Source of the DNA: Radiobacillus kanasensis
GTDB lineage: Bacteria; Bacillota; Bacilli; Bacillales; Amphibacillaceae
Direction of reading: 5' to 3'
NCBI RefSeq assembly: GCF_021049245.1
Contig: NZ_CP088021.1
Coordinates: 1-64,000, forward strand
Length of the DNA stretch: 64,000 nt
In this document: positions 15,971 to 26,399 of the stretch, piece by piece
Numbering within the stretch: the stretch's first letter is position 1
Layout: each line of letters begins with the position of its first letter
Program-made: the position numbers and the translations under genes
The notes under the pieces: generated by a model
What the model was told of the DNA's origin: nothing
What the model saw: only the letters and a program-made list of their open reading frames with translations
Database searches by the model: none

Positions 15971-16735
15971 ATGTTGTTTGATACACACGTTCATTTGAAT
16001 GTACACCAATTTGACGAAGATCGAGATGAGGTAATGGAACGAGCCCATCAAGCGGGTGTCGAAAAAATGGTAGTTGTCGGATTTGATCGAGAAACAATTC
16101 CAAAGGCGTTATCCCTAGCAGAAGAGCATGACCATATCTACGCAACAGTAGGCTGGCATCCAGTTGATGCGATTGATATGACTCAAAAGGACTTAGAATG
16201 GATTGAAGAATTATCATCCCACTCAAAAGTAGTAGCAATCGGTGAGATGGGCTTGGATTACCACTGGGATAAATCCCCTAAAGACGTACAAAAATCCGTA
16301 TTTCGACAACAAATCTCGCTTGCTAAACGTGTGAACCTTCCAATCGTTATCCATAACCGAGAAGCGACGGAGGATATTGTCAAGATACTGAAGGAAGAGA
16401 ATGCGGCAAAAGTCGGGGGGATCATGCACTGTTATAACGATTCGGTCGATTACGTTCAGGATTGTTTAGATATGAATTTTTATATTTCCTTAGGGGGTCC
16501 TGTTACGTTCAAAAATGCTACCCTTCCGAAAGAGGTAGCAAAAGCAGTTCCAATCGACCGCCTTCTCATCGAAACAGACTGTCCATTCCTTGCTCCACAT
16601 CCTAACCGTGGTAAGCGGAATGAACCAGCTTATGTAAAGCTTGTTGCAGAAAAAATAGCGGAACTAAGAGAGGTCTCTTATGAAGAAGTAGCTCGTTCTA
16701 CAACAGAAAATGCTATAAGATTGTTTAATATTTAA
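15971..16735 (+). CDS. yabD: TatD family metal-dependent DNase (YabD)
   Basis: 254 residues of the TatD-type TIM barrel. Metal ligands are visible: DTHVHLN at residues 4-10, GEMGLDYH, an internal HNR, MHCY and the C-terminal ETDCPFLAP. TatD proteins are 3'-5' exonucleases or hydrolases implicated in DNA repair; the true substrate of YabD is unproven. ATG 15971 follows AAAAGGAGGAAAAG. It ends before a 14-bp hairpin and yabE. Confidence 0.88.
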   Translation: MLFDTHVHLNVHQFDEDRDEVMERAHQAGVEKMVVVGFDRETIPKALSLAEEHDHIYATVGWHPVDAIDMTQKDLEWIEELSSHSKVVAIGEMGLDYHWDKSPKDVQKSVFRQQISLAKRVNLPIVIHNREATEDIVKILKEENAAKVGGIMHCYNDSVDYVQDCLDMNFYISLGGPVTFKNATLPKEVAKAVPIDRLLIETDCPFLAPHPNRGKRNEPAYVKLVAEKIAELREVSYEEVARSTTENAIRLFNI

Positions 16736-16767
16736 CAGAAAAAAGCTAATTAAATCTAAACATGGAA

Positions 16768-16808
16768 ATCGACCTCAAACCATTGGTGTTAAAGGGTTTG
16801 AGGTCGAT
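16768..16808. other. Intergenic hairpin after yabD
   Basis: ATCGACCTCAAACC and its exact reverse complement GGTTTGAGGTCGAT are separated by 13 bases. No T run follows on the plus strand, so it is a poor intrinsic terminator; it may protect the mRNA 3' end. Confidence 0.6.
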
Positions 16809-16966
16809 GTAATCTAATTTTAATATAACTGAAATAAAAAAGCAGAAAAACTGGATTAGCCTAGAATTATCAACGGTTTTGCACAGGTCATCTTGCAAAT
16901 TGCTCGTTTGACACTCTTTCCCGTAGCTCTATATAATCAACAGGGTACAAAAGGAGGCAAGCGAGC

Positions 16967-18169
16967 ATGAATCCAATTTCAAAGCTATTGCCGGCATGGA
17001 AACACAAGCTGGTTATTCCTATGGCCACAATTTTAGCAGCACTTGTTTTGGTATCTATGATCACATACCAAGTAACAAAAGCTGAAGTTACTGTAGTCAA
17101 AAATGGGGACGAAGAAATAGTCAACACCCATGCAGATACTGTGGCAGAACTCTTACAAGAACTTAATATTAATCCTTCTAAATATGATACATTATCCCAT
17201 AAGCAACAAGAAACAATCACAGCAGGTATGACCATCATGTATGAGAAAGCCCAACCTGTTGAAGTGACGCTAAATGGGAAAACAACAGAATATTACACTA
17301 CTGCAGATACTGTAGGTGCGTTTTTGCAAGAAAATGAGATTGCCATTAGCGAGCACGACAAACTATCGGTGGCTCAGGAAGATGAGATCAAAAATGGAAT
17401 GAACATTTCCATTGATCAGGCTTTCCAGATCACCTTAACCGATGCAGGGAAAGAACAGAAGGTTTGGACAACAGGTGGAACTGTTGCTGATTTACTAAAA
17501 GGTCACGACATTAAGCTTGGCGAATTAGATAAACTAAACGTCAAAGAAACAGATAAAGTAAACAAAGATACTGTTGTGAAAATAACAAGAGTGGAAAAAG
17601 TGACAGACGTGGTGGAAGAAACAAAGGATTACGCCGTCGTCAAGAAACAAGACAGCTCTTTAGCCAAAGGACAGGAGAAAGTAATTTCTTCTGGAGAAGA
17701 AGGAATCGTAGAGAAGCATTATGAAGTGATTTTGGAAAATGGAAAAGAAGTAAGTCGTAAGCTAGTAAAAGAACAAGTGAAAAAAGAAAGTGAAAAGCGC
17801 GTCGTTGCTATTGGAACAAAGGTTAATCAAAACACAGGAGTGAATACTGTTTCTCGTGGTGATGCTCCTGCTGGTAAAACTTTTTACATGAAAGCAACAG
17901 CGTACAATTGGAATTGTGCATCTTGTAGTGGTTCCGGCTATACAAGCACAGGAATTAACTTGAAAGCGAACCCGGACCGCAAAGTCGTATCCGTTGACCC
18001 TAACGTAATCCCACTAGGAACAAAAGTATGGGTAGAAGGTTATGGATATGCTATTGCTGGTGACACGGGAGGCCATATTCAAGGAAATCGTATTGACGTT
18101 CATTTACCAACCTTGAGTGCTGCCCAGAGTTACGGCACAAGGCGTGTACAAGTGAAAATTTTAAATTAA
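16967..18169 (+). CDS. yabE: YabE: G5/3D-domain cell-wall protein
   Basis: 400 residues. An N-terminal membrane anchor or signal (about 15-38) is followed by three repeats of about 50-60 residues of the ubiquitin-like DUF348 type (each ending with phrases like TADTVGAFLQENEI). Then come a G5-like segment (about 205-285) and a C-terminal 3D domain. The latter shows the three conserved acidic sites in VSVDPNVIPLGT, AIAGDTGG and GNRIDVHLPT, the catalytic core of Rpf2/MltA-like lytic transglycosylases. Expected to act on peptidoglycan outside the membrane. In B. subtilis yabE is controlled by SigX/SigM and an antisense RNA, which I could not confirm here. Confidence 0.85.
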   Translation: MNPISKLLPAWKHKLVIPMATILAALVLVSMITYQVTKAEVTVVKNGDEEIVNTHADTVAELLQELNINPSKYDTLSHKQQETITAGMTIMYEKAQPVEVTLNGKTTEYYTTADTVGAFLQENEIAISEHDKLSVAQEDEIKNGMNISIDQAFQITLTDAGKEQKVWTTGGTVADLLKGHDIKLGELDKLNVKETDKVNKDTVVKITRVEKVTDVVEETKDYAVVKKQDSSLAKGQEKVISSGEEGIVEKHYEVILENGKEVSRKLVKEQVKKESEKRVVAIGTKVNQNTGVNTVSRGDAPAGKTFYMKATAYNWNCASCSGSGYTSTGINLKANPDRKVVSVDPNVIPLGTKVWVEGYGYAIAGDTGGHIQGNRIDVHLPTLSAAQSYGTRRVQVKILN

Positions 18170-18177
18170 TGCAACCA

Positions 18178-18214
18178 TAATGCCCTTGCCTGTACGGTAA
18201 GGGCATTTTACTTT
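18178..18214 (+). terminator. yabE terminator
   Basis: AATGCCCTT and AAGGGCATT pair, with a four-base loop and inner pairs, followed by TTACTTTT. The U tract is interrupted, so moderate strength. Confidence 0.65.
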
Positions 18215-18269
18215 TAGAGTCCCTTTTACTATTATGATTAGAAGGAAGACGGAAAAGGATGGGAAGTTC

Positions 18270-19708
<1,439 letters not shown>

Positions 19709-19817
19709 GTGGTTTCTAGAATTTATTTCGGCTAATGATACCGGGAATCTGTAGTTCCTGATTGTTGCGAAACTTGATATAAATAATTAAATAAATAAAG
19801 GTGAGTTTATTACGTAT

Positions 19818-20405
19818 TTGATATAGACTCCGACTTAACGAAATAAGGACTCGTATATACTTTATCAAGTTAACTGCTAATGCGGCGCTGCGGAAAAATA
19901 CTCGCTTTCCGTGGGGAACGCCTCAGCCAGGCTACTTCAGCGAGTAATCTACTTCGCTGCCTTGCACCGAGGAACTTTACCACGAAGCATAACTAGAAGA
20001 CGCAGGTGCATCCCTGCGGGGTCTTCAACTGTTCCCTTCCCACAGGACAAGGAATACTCCGGAAGCTTAACCCCGCACGCAGAAAATTGGGGTTTATTTT
20101 CAAGGAGTCTCGCATTTTTCCGCAGCTTAGTACGGAGTTCTTTTCAAGGCAGAGGTGTTTCTTGGTCTACTTATTTTATTGGTGTTAATAACCCACTATA
20201 TTAGAAATACCTATAAGCGTAGGCAGAATACGTAGACTCCAGCGGGAATAGCGCGAGCCGAAGATCCCGCAGGAAGTGGTGTTCTTCCGAGGAAGCTGAG
20301 GCCGTGCCCGCGGAAAGCGAAGTATTCTGCCGGAGCGTGGCATTTAGGCTAAACTTGACTTTCTAGTAATTATCCAAAAGATCATTATGTCGCATTTTAT
20401 ATCAA
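19818..20405. repeat. 588-bp composite repeat with terminal inverted repeats (unit 1)
   Basis: The left end TTGATATAGACTCCGAC and the right end GTCGCATTTTATATCAA are imperfect inverted repeats (17 of 22 positions agree). Inside are two hairpin modules. Module 19887-20126 has perfect 13-bp outer arms (GCTGCGGAAAAAT / ATTTTTCCGCAGC). Module 20216-20336 has outer arms GGCAGAATAC / GTATTCTGCC and the GCCCGCGGAAAGC core common to all copies. No coding capacity beyond short chance ORFs. It fills the gap between rsmA and yabG. The size, ends and modules match the units at 28160 and 46290 once their IS110 insertions are subtracted. Confidence 0.75.
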
Positions 20406-20451
20406 CTGCGGCCGAAAATAACTTTAACGAAACAATCAAAAACAATAAGGA

Positions 20452-20478
20452 ACAACTTTTCAATCTCATCATAGGCTA
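20452..20478 (+). promoter_or_regulatory. Candidate sigma-K promoter of yabG
   Basis: AC at 20452-20453 is followed after 16 bases by CATAGGCTA (20470-20478). This fits the late mother-cell sigma-K pattern (AC, about 16-17 bp, CATAnnnTA). B. subtilis yabG is sigma-K dependent. Confidence 0.5.
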
Positions 20479-20528
20479 TTTTATAACGAATATTCTTTTG
20501 GTTAATGAGGCCTATGTGAGGTGGAAAC

Positions 20529-21392
20529 ATGGATATAAAGATAGGAGATTTAGTTTCAAGAACCTCTTACAATCATGATTTATTATTTCGAGTGATAAAT
20601 ATATCGGATCAAATGGTCCTTTTGCATGGGGAAGATATGCGACTAGAAGCAGATGCTTCACCAGAAGATCTCGTGCGCATACCTGAAAGAGATTTAGAGA
20701 AACGGAGAAAGAAAATGAAAGAGCAAGAGGATTTTTCCTTTCGCTTATTTCGACAAGATTACCAGCTGATGAAAGAAAAGCGAGAGTATGAGTCCACTTC
20801 TGGTTATGAGCAGACCCCAAACTATTTTCAATTGCCAGCGAGAGTCCTACATTTAGATGGGGATCGACAGTATTTGAAAAAATGTATTAATGTCTATCAA
20901 CAACTCGGTCTACAAGTCCATGGCGTCCATTTAGACGAAAAGGAAATGCCGGAGGAAATAGGCCGTCTTGTCGAAAAAATTCAGCCGGATATTATTATTA
21001 TTACTGGTCATGATGCATTTTCTCGGAACAAAGGGAATAAGAATGACCTTGGAGCATATCGACACTCCAAGTATTTCGTGGAAACGGTTCGCGAGGCAAG
21101 AAGGGTTGTTCCACATTTGGATCAGCTTGTTATTTTTGCGGGAGCGTGCCAATCACACTTTGAATCACTGATTCGTGCTGGTGCCAACTTTGCTAGCTCT
21201 CCTTCTCGAGTCAATATACATGCTTTAGATCCTGTTTATATTGCCGCAAAAATTGCTTATACGCCTTTTATGGATAAAGTAGGCGTATGGGATGCTTTGC
21301 GCAACACAATGACTGGAGAAAAAGGAATGGGTGGTGTAGAAACAAGAGGATTGCTCCGAACTGGCATGCCGTATATAGAGAGTGGAGACTAA
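20529..21392 (+). CDS. yabG: Sporulation-specific protease YabG
   Basis: 287 residues. The order and sequence match B. subtilis YabG, a mother-cell cysteine-type protease that trims spore coat proteins late in sporulation and prepares them for Tgl cross-linking. The family's conserved IIITGHDAF and FAGACQSHFESL segments (the latter with a Cys and a His) are present. ATG 20529 follows GAGGTGG. It is monocistronic, with a sigma-K-like promoter upstream, and precedes veg. Confidence 0.9.
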   Translation: MDIKIGDLVSRTSYNHDLLFRVINISDQMVLLHGEDMRLEADASPEDLVRIPERDLEKRRKKMKEQEDFSFRLFRQDYQLMKEKREYESTSGYEQTPNYFQLPARVLHLDGDRQYLKKCINVYQQLGLQVHGVHLDEKEMPEEIGRLVEKIQPDIIIITGHDAFSRNKGNKNDLGAYRHSKYFVETVREARRVVPHLDQLVIFAGACQSHFESLIRAGANFASSPSRVNIHALDPVYIAAKIAYTPFMDKVGVWDALRNTMTGEKGMGGVETRGLLRTGMPYIESGD

Positions 21393-21547
21393 AGGTGTAA
21401 AGTGCTTATTCATGGGTGGATAAGTACTTTTCCGCTTCATATGCGGGTCAAATTTTCAAAAAACTGAAAAAAGAATCAAAAGTAGTACATATTTTAATCA
21501 TCCTGAGAAAAGATAAAGATTAAATCGGGCAATATATTATTTAATCG

Positions 21548-21618
21548 TTGACATCAAAAATGCTATACTGTTATAATATAATATTTTATTTGACGATTAA
21601 ACAAGCTTGTGGTATAGT
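21548..21618 (+). promoter_or_regulatory. Tandem sigma-A promoters of veg
   Basis: Two near-consensus promoters lie in series. The first is TTGACA 21548-21553 with TATAAT 21572-21577 (18-bp spacer). The second is TTGACG 21590-21595 with TATAGT 21613-21618 (17-bp spacer). The veg promoter of B. subtilis is one of the strongest known sigma-A promoters, so strong transcription is expected here. Confidence 0.8.
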
Positions 21619-21640
21619 ATTATTAGTGAGGTGGAGTGTA

Positions 21641-21907
21641 TTGGCTAAAACATTAGTGGAAATTAAGCAAGGTTTAGACGGGCAAATTGGGAAACGCTTG
21701 AAGCTAAGAGCGAACGGCGGAAGAAGAAAGACCATCGAACGTTACGGAACTTTGGCTGAAACGTATCCTTCCGTTTTTATTGTTGAATTGGATCAACAAG
21801 AAAATGCATTTGAAAGGGTATCTTACAGCTACGCAGATGTTTTAACGGAAACAGTAGAATTAAACTTCATTGATGATATGAGTAAAATGGCGCTTGGGGA
21901 GCAGTAA
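21641..21907 (+). CDS. veg: Veg protein (biofilm-related)
   Basis: 88 residues, matching the short basic Veg protein of Firmicutes ([27 protein letters not shown]). In B. subtilis Veg stimulates extracellular matrix genes, apparently by opposing SinR. The start is TTG 21641 with GAGGTGGAG 5-10 bases upstream, giving [14 protein letters not shown]; upstream in-frame ATGs lie within the promoters and are rejected. Confidence 0.93.
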   Translation: MAKTLVEIKQGLDGQIGKRLKLRANGGRRKTIERYGTLAETYPSVFIVELDQQENAFERVSYSYADVLTETVELNFIDDMSKMALGEQ

Positions 21908-22035
21908 ACGATGTTTACTGCTTTTTTATTTTTTACGATAGAATAGGATGTTAAAATATACCTGATTTTGTAAAGCATTAGCTCCATATACTAAGGGTGT
22001 CGTATCAAAAACCAAAGCCGAAAGGAGCTGCTTTC

Positions 22036-22215
22036 ATGGGTAGGAGAAGAGGAGTTATGTCCGACCATTTGAAAGAGGAAATTGCTAAGGAGTTAGGTTT
22101 TTACGACACAGTGAAGCAAGAAGGCTGGGGTGGCATTCGAGCACGTGATGCTGGGAATATGGTTAAGCGTGCCATCCAAATGGCAGAAGAGCAAATGACA
22201 AGGGGCAAATCCTAA
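22036..22215 (+). CDS. sspF: Small acid-soluble spore protein SspF
   Basis: 59 residues, an alpha/beta-type SASP relative ([26 protein letters not shown], then [18 protein letters not shown]). Such proteins coat spore DNA and protect it from UV and heat; SspF is a minor member that lacks the germination-protease site of the major ones. ATG 22036 follows AAAGGAG at 22021; an in-frame upstream start is rejected. A sequence like a sigma-G -10 box (TATACTA, 21987-21993) precedes it but the -35 is weak. Confidence 0.92.
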   Translation: MGRRRGVMSDHLKEEIAKELGFYDTVKQEGWGGIRARDAGNMVKRAIQMAEEQMTRGKS

Positions 22216-22322
22216 TAATGGGGTTTGTCCCCTTTTCGTTTTAATGGTATGGTACTATTAAAAAGCTAGAAGCAAATGAGGGAGGATTCCCTCGTTCTGA
22301 TGTAGAAAAAGTAGGTGAAGGC

Positions 22323-23192
22323 ATGTATTTACTCGAAAAGGCTCCCGCCAAAATCAACTTATCCTTAGATGTACTGTATAAGCGACCAGATGAATTTCAT
22401 GAAGTTGAAATGGTTATGACAACGATTGATTTAGCGGACCGTATTGAGTTGATCGTGTTACATGAAGATCGGATAGAAATTAAATCTGAAAATAGATTTG
22501 TTCCCAATGATGAACGAAATTTAGCCTATCGGGCGGCGAAGCTTTTAAAAGATACGTTTTCCATTAAAAAAGGAGTGCGTATTTATATTGAAAAACAGAT
22601 CCCTGTTGCAGCCGGTTTAGCGGGAGGAAGTAGTGACGCTGCCGCGACATTAAGAGGATTGAATAAGCTGTGGAGCTTAAACCTAACTACGAAAGAGTTA
22701 GCAGAATTAGGTGCGCAAATTGGATCAGATGTATCATTCTGTGTCTACGATTCCACCGCATTAGCGAAAGGGAGAGGCGAGCAAGTTATCGAGCTACCAC
22801 CACCCCCAGCGTGCTGGGTCGTATTAGCGAAGCCGGCGATTGGTGTCTCCACCCAAACCGTTTATCAAAATTTAAACTTAGAAAATGTACCGCACCCTAG
22901 GACAAAGAACATGGTGCAAGCTATACTAAATCAACATTATCAAGGGATATGTGATCACGTAGGGAATGTCTTAGAGTCTGTAACATTACGGCTTTATCCG
23001 GAAGTGAAACAAATAAAAGAACATATGGAGCAATCTGGCGCGGATGCTGTTCTGATGAGTGGCAGTGGACCAACTGTATTTGCTCTCGTTCAACATGAGA
23101 GTAGAGCACAGCGTATGTACAACAGTTTAAAGGGGTTTTGTGAAGAAGTATATATGGTTCGCATGCTCGGCTACCCTCAGTCACTTGATTAA
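22323..23192 (+). CDS. ispE: 4-diphosphocytidyl-2-C-methyl-D-erythritol kinase
   Basis: 289 residues, a GHMP kinase of the MEP isoprenoid pathway that phosphorylates CDP-methylerythritol at the 2-hydroxyl. The N-terminus [14 protein letters not shown] carries the substrate-binding Lys, the ATP loop is [15 protein letters not shown] (about residues 94-108), and the GHMP C-terminal motif is [12 protein letters not shown]. Family length. It lies between sspF and purR, as in B. subtilis. Confidence 0.95.
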   Translation: MYLLEKAPAKINLSLDVLYKRPDEFHEVEMVMTTIDLADRIELIVLHEDRIEIKSENRFVPNDERNLAYRAAKLLKDTFSIKKGVRIYIEKQIPVAAGLAGGSSDAAATLRGLNKLWSLNLTTKELAELGAQIGSDVSFCVYDSTALAKGRGEQVIELPPPPACWVVLAKPAIGVSTQTVYQNLNLENVPHPRTKNMVQAILNQHYQGICDHVGNVLESVTLRLYPEVKQIKEHMEQSGADAVLMSGSGPTVFALVQHESRAQRMYNSLKGFCEEVYMVRMLGYPQSLD

Positions 23193-23235
23193 ATCCGTAT
23201 GAAAGTGATATATTTAACAATAAATATTCGGATTT
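23191..23235 (+). promoter_or_regulatory. Convergent PurBox-like pair before purR
   Basis: AAATCCGTATGAA (23191-23203) and AATATTCGGATTT (23223-23235; reverse complement AAATCCGAATATT) face each other 19 bases apart. They resemble the PurBox recognised by PurR (CCGAAC core) and lie just before purR, suggesting autoregulation. The first box begins in the ispE stop codon. Confidence 0.5.
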
Positions 23236-23247
23236 AGAGGTGAAGAG

Positions 23248-24060
23248 ATGAAAAGAAGTGATAGATTAGTAGCTATGACACATTACTTAATTGAACATCC
23301 TTCTCAACTGGTATCCTTACCATTCTTTTCAGAGACGTACGATGCAGCTAAATCCTCCATCAGTGAAGATTTAGCGATAATTAATAAAAGGTTTCAAGAG
23401 GAAGGAATTGGCTACTTAGAATCCATCGCAGGTGCTGCAGGTGGTGTAAAATATGTACCGGAAATGACGAAGGTCAAAAGCGAGCAGTTTTTGGACATTT
23501 TGTGTGAGAGATTAGAGGACCCCAATCGTTTGTTACCTGGTGGATATTTATTTATGAGCGATTTATTAGGGGAACCGAATCTCGTTCGAAAAGTAGGCCA
23601 AATCTTCGCTTCTGCTTTTGCTAAGTTAGAGGTGGAAGTAGTGGTTACAGTAGCTACAAAAGGAATTCCTTTGGCCTATGCAGTCGCTTCCTTCTTGAAC
23701 GTACCAGTAGTTATTGTTCGAAGAGATCCAAAAGTGACAGAAGGATCAACGGTGAGCATTAATTATGTGTCTGGCAACTCCAAAAAAATACAAACAATGG
23801 TCTTGCCGAAGCGAAGCTTACGAGAAGGGGCAAAAGTTTGTATTATTGATGACTTCATGAAAGCTGGCGGTACGATTAATGGAATCAAAGAGCTTCTGAA
23901 AGAGTTTGAAGCGGATGTTGTTGCTATTGGTGTGCTAGCGGAAGCGGAGGACGAAGAGGAAGAAAGAGTAGTCGATCAATACACGTCGCTTGTCCAAATT
24001 ACAAATGTGGACATGAAAAATAAAAAGATCGAAGTGCATGAAGGAAATTTGTTTCAGTAG
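23248..24060 (+). CDS. purR: Purine operon repressor PurR
   Basis: 270 residues. An N-terminal winged-helix domain (about 1-74, MKRSDRLVAMTHYLIEHP) is fused to a phosphoribosyltransferase-like effector domain with the PRPP motif VCIIDDFMKAGGT (about residues 198-210). PurR represses purine synthesis genes at PurBox pairs, and PRPP relieves it. Length agrees with the Bacillus protein (285) within normal variation. In B. subtilis yabJ follows at once; here spoVG follows without it. Confidence 0.95.
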   Translation: MKRSDRLVAMTHYLIEHPSQLVSLPFFSETYDAAKSSISEDLAIINKRFQEEGIGYLESIAGAAGGVKYVPEMTKVKSEQFLDILCERLEDPNRLLPGGYLFMSDLLGEPNLVRKVGQIFASAFAKLEVEVVVTVATKGIPLAYAVASFLNVPVVIVRRDPKVTEGSTVSINYVSGNSKKIQTMVLPKRSLREGAKVCIIDDFMKAGGTINGIKELLKEFEADVVAIGVLAEAEDEEEERVVDQYTSLVQITNVDMKNKKIEVHEGNLFQ

Positions 24061-24189
24061 ATTTTTTTCAAATAGGGCGTATTACCTAAAGAAAAATCAA
24101 AAAAATATGAGCTATTCCGACTAATTTAACGAAAAATGCGGTTACAAATTTAAATTTTCTAATATTTTATGAATTTTTTTTGAAAATTA

Positions 24190-24218
24190 GCAGGAATTAT
24201 CTTTATTTTGTGGAATAT
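24190..24218 (+). promoter_or_regulatory. sigma-H promoter of spoVG with AT-rich upstream box
   Basis: GCAGGAATT (24190-24198), 11 bases, then GTGGAATAT (24210-24218) fits the sigma-H consensus RnAGGAwww-N11/12-RnnGAATww at every fixed position. The preceding 130 bases are extremely A/T-rich, like the AbrB-bound upstream box of B. subtilis spoVG; abrB is encoded in this same window. Confidence 0.8.
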
Positions 24219-24256
24219 GGTAATAAGTTTCTATAGGGAAAAGGTGGTGAAACATA

Positions 24257-24547
24257 ATGGAAGTAACTGATGTGAGATTACGCCGCGTTAATACCGAGGG
24301 AAGAATGCGAGCCATTGCTTCTATTACGTTAGATCAGGAGTTCGTCGTACATGACATCCGTGTCATAGACGGTAACAACGGTTTATTTGTTGCTATGCCA
24401 TCCAAACGTACACCGGATGGAGAATTCAGGGATATTGCACACCCTATTAACTCTAATACCCGTGCTAAGATTCAAGACGCTGTATTAGAAGAGTATCACC
24501 GTGCAGGAGAAATGGAAGTTGAATACGAAGAAGCAGGTGCTTCTTAA
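24257..24547 (+). CDS. spoVG: SpoVG regulatory RNA/DNA-binding protein
   Basis: 96 residues, nearly identical to SpoVG of Bacillus ([20 protein letters not shown] at the start, [23 protein letters not shown] in the middle). SpoVG affects asymmetric septation and cortex formation and binds nucleic acid in several Firmicutes. AGGTGGTGA precedes the ATG. The sigma-H promoter and the terminator at 24561 make it a single-gene transcript. Confidence 0.97.
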   Translation: MEVTDVRLRRVNTEGRMRAIASITLDQEFVVHDIRVIDGNNGLFVAMPSKRTPDGEFRDIAHPINSNTRAKIQDAVLEEYHRAGEMEVEYEEAGAS

Positions 24548-24560
24548 GTTGACACCAGGG

Positions 24561-24595
24561 GTCTAATCTTCCATGATTAGGCTTCTTTTTATTGG
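24561..24595 (+). terminator. spoVG terminator
   Basis: GTCTAATC and GATTAGGC pair across a six-base loop, followed by TTCTTTTT. Confidence 0.8.
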
Positions 24596-24888
24596 TCAGG
24601 ATAGGTTAAAAAAAGAGGCATATTATAATAACAGAGCTTAGCAGCAGAGGTCGATTCGTGCTATGCTTTTTTTAATATTTCAAATAGGAAGAGATATAGA
24701 GGCTGATTGTTGAAATGACTGGCAGTTTAAGATATATTCGATAATGGATGTAAAAAAATAATTGCCTTCTAAAGGATGTTCAAAAAGTTTGGTAAGAATC
24801 GGTTAAATTTCTGCATTTTTATTCTCCCTTTTGAACATGCACTTCTATAAAACAGGCAAGAATATCAATGAAAAATGGAGGTTACCTC
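24596..24888 (+). other. spoVG-glmU intergenic region
   Basis: About 290 bases without a gene. GCTTAGCA and TGCTATGC (24639-24668) form a stem with one mismatch followed by seven T residues, a second terminator-like hairpin. The remainder is A/T-rich, with the GGAGG of glmU at 24877. No riboswitch that I recognise. Confidence 0.5.
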
Positions 24889-26256
24889 ATGACCAATAGG
24901 TATGGTGTTGTACTTGCAGCAGGACAAGGAACGAGAATGAAATCCAAGCTTTATAAGGTTCTTCATCCTGTTATGGGTCGCCCGATGGTACAGCATGTAG
25001 TAGATCAATTAAAAGCGCTTCAGCTAAGCAATATTATTACAGTTGTTGGATTCGGTTCAGAATTAGTAAAAGAGCAATTAGGAGAAGATTCAAGCTTCGT
25101 TCTCCAAGAAGAACAACTAGGAACCGGTCATGCAGTGCTACAAGCAAAGGATCTACTTGCCAGCAAAGAAGGAACAACATTAGTCGTTTGCGGAGATACT
25201 CCATTATTAACACATGATACGTTAGATGCACTTGTTTCCCATCACGAAAAGCTAGGTGCGAAAGCGACGATCCTTACAGCACTAGCACCAGAGCCAGCAG
25301 GTTATGGTCGCGTACTTCGGAACGCATCCAATGATGTAGAGCGAATCGTGGAGCATAAGGATGCAAGTGAAGAGGAAAAAACAGTTAAAGAGATCAATAC
25401 TGGTACGTATTGTTTTGATAATCGTTCGTTATTTGAAGCATTGGAGAACGTGTCTAATGACAATGCACAAGGGGAGTATTACTTACCGGATGTTATTCAA
25501 ATTCTTCAGGAGCAAGGGGAAAAGGTTGCAGCCTTCCAAAGTGGAAGTTTTGAAGAAACATTAGGCATAAATGATCGAGTTGCCCTTGCGGAAGCAGAAA
25601 AACTAATGAAACGAAAAATAAATGAAAAACATATGAGAAATGGTGTCACTATCATCGACCCAGACCACACATATATCGGTCCAGACGTCGAAATCGAACA
25701 AGATGTTGTTCTTTATCCTGGAACGAGTCTTTCAGGGAAAACCGTCATCAAAAAGAATGCGAAAATAGGACCAAACACAGAGATTATCGACTGTTTGGTT
25801 GGGGAAGAAACACTGATTAAGCAAAGTGTTGCAAAACAAAGTGAGATTGGTAAGCAAGTTTCCATCGGTCCATTTGCTCATATCCGACCAGATGCATCCA
25901 TTGGGAATGAAGTGAAAATCGGAAACTTTGTAGAAGTGAAAAAATCGGTTATCGAGGATAAATCCAAGGTCTCTCATCTGAGCTATATCGGTGATGCAGA
26001 GATTGGAAAAGATGTTAACGTCGGCTGTGGAACAATCACAGTGAATTATGATGGAAAAAACAAACATCTAACCAAAATAGAAGATGGAGCATTTATCGGT
26101 TGTAATTCCAACTTAATTGCGCCCGTGACGATCGGAAAAGGTGCATATGTAGCAGCAGGCTCTACCATAAACAAAAACGTTCCGGACGAGGCATTATCGA
26201 TTGCTCGTGTCCGACAAGAAAATAAAGAAGGCTACGTGAAGCGTTTTAAAAAATAA
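24889..26256 (+). CDS. glmU: Bifunctional GlmU (GlcNAc-1-P uridyltransferase/GlcN-1-P acetyltransferase)
   Basis: 455 residues. The N-terminal uridyltransferase domain starts with [19 protein letters not shown]; the C-terminal half is a left-handed beta-helix of hexapeptide repeats (from about residue 250) carrying the acetyltransferase. It makes UDP-GlcNAc for peptidoglycan and wall polymers. ATG 24889 is chosen because GGAGG lies within the seven extra codons of the longer frame. Next to prs, as in B. subtilis (gcaD-prs-ctc). Confidence 0.96.
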   Translation: MTNRYGVVLAAGQGTRMKSKLYKVLHPVMGRPMVQHVVDQLKALQLSNIITVVGFGSELVKEQLGEDSSFVLQEEQLGTGHAVLQAKDLLASKEGTTLVVCGDTPLLTHDTLDALVSHHEKLGAKATILTALAPEPAGYGRVLRNASNDVERIVEHKDASEEEKTVKEINTGTYCFDNRSLFEALENVSNDNAQGEYYLPDVIQILQEQGEKVAAFQSGSFEETLGINDRVALAEAEKLMKRKINEKHMRNGVTIIDPDHTYIGPDVEIEQDVVLYPGTSLSGKTVIKKNAKIGPNTEIIDCLVGEETLIKQSVAKQSEIGKQVSIGPFAHIRPDASIGNEVKIGNFVEVKKSVIEDKSKVSHLSYIGDAEIGKDVNVGCGTITVNYDGKNKHLTKIEDGAFIGCNSNLIAPVTIGKGAYVAAGSTINKNVPDEALSIARVRQENKEGYVKRFKK

Positions 26257-26263
26257 AGGTGGT

Positions 26264-26301
26264 CTCGTTATTCCTACATGGTGATAAGTAGGAATAACGA
26301 G
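26264..26301. other. 14-bp-arm hairpin between glmU and prs
   Basis: CTCGTTATTCCTAC and GTAGGAATAACGAG are exact reverse complements with a ten-base loop and no T tract. It lies inside what is normally a glmU-prs cotranscript, so it may be an mRNA processing or stability element. Confidence 0.6.
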
Positions 26302-26399
26302 ATGATGGGGATAAGAACAATAGCTGGAACTGGACGTGGCCTATCTTGATCAAGAGAAGTCACGGTCTTGAACAAAATAAAAATTGGAGGCTTAAAAGC

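Noticed and set aside
19911..20204. 97-codon frame downstream of rsmA
   Set aside because: It is the translation of the type I hairpin module in unit 1; no ribosome-binding site and no conserved protein, only repeat sequence.
19818..20405. CRISPR array or toxin-antitoxin locus in the repeat regions
   Set aside because: The repeats are few, not regularly spaced, and there are no cas genes or paired small toxin/antitoxin frames.
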